Shown: in pieces, positions 5,035 to 5,078 of the stretch
Position numbering within the stretch: position 1 is the stretch's first letter
How the letters are laid out: every line of letters starts with the position of its first letter
Assembly (NCBI GenBank): GCA_018609925.1
Contig: JAHEOG010000146.1
Span: forward strand, 1-5,078
Source: Gammaproteobacteria bacterium
GTDB lineage: Bacteria; Pseudomonadota; Gammaproteobacteria; Thiohalorhabdales; Thiohalorhabdaceae
Reading direction: 5' to 3'
DNA: 5,078 nucleotides
Translations under genes and position numbers: made by a program
Notes under the pieces: generated by a model
Database searches by the model: none
The model's input: only the letters and a program-made list of their open reading frames with translations
Told to the model about the DNA's origin: nothing

Positions 5035-5057
5035 GCGGGGATCTAGCCATTCCCCGC
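5035..5057. repeat. 7-bp inverted repeat upstream of the regulator operon
   Basis: GCGGGGA (5035-5041) pairs with TCCCCGC (5051-5057) around 9 nt. It lies about 86 nt upstream of the secreted-protein start in an otherwise gene-free stretch (4950-5078). It could be an operator for the operon or the terminator of a gene beyond the window; there is no T-run. Confidence 0.3.
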
Positions 5058-5078
5058 TTCGGGACATCCCCGGGCCAG

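Overview
The window is GC-rich, densely coding bacterial DNA, most likely from a proteobacterium. This rests on three things: a RegB/RegA-type redox two-component pair, a Gram-negative outer-membrane beta-barrel gene, and an EncFtn/encapsulin pair close to that of Rhodospirillum rubrum. A high-GC gammaproteobacterium or alphaproteobacterium fits; the sequence alone does not fix the genus.

Layout. Positions 1-1306 (+ strand) hold a two-gene encapsulin operon. An encapsulated ferritin-like cargo protein (74-475) is followed after 3 nt by a family 1 encapsulin shell protein (479-1306). A strong GC hairpin (1321-1350) separates this operon from convergent minus-strand genes. Positions 1369-2162 (-) hold a secreted outer-membrane beta-barrel gene that can be read through only by assuming three frame changes, so it is a pseudogene or carries sequence errors. 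Positions 2163-2481 hold no convincing gene. They carry a hairpin, a 54-bp tandem repeat (two perfect copies and one diverged copy), a short palindrome and a possible terminator. Positions 2482-4949 (-) form a likely operon, transcribed in the order secreted protein of unknown function (4949-4377), RegB-like quinone/redox-sensing histidine kinase (4322-2994), RegA/PrrA/ActR-like response regulator (3006-2482, 13-nt overlap with the kinase). Positions 4950-5078 are the upstream region of that operon.

How the genes work together. The first operon should build a protein nanocompartment. The cargo ends in an encapsulin-targeting peptide, oxidises Fe(II) with its E32/E62/H65-type ferroxidase residues, and iron is mineralised inside the shell. 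The RegB/RegA pair keeps its key sensing and catalytic residues: phospho-His, a cysteine exactly 40 residues later, a GGxxNPF quinone motif, a phospho-Asp and the near-invariant Fis-type helix-turn-helix. It should therefore control transcription in response to respiratory redox state. A link between redox control and the iron compartment is suggested only by proximity.

The less ordinary points are: a GEGAH pentapeptide repeat linking cargo core to targeting peptide; a Gly/Ser/Lys tail on the shell made by a duplication of the same 15-nt period; the 54-bp repeat between the regulator and the barrel gene; and the frame-disrupted barrel gene beside intact neighbours.
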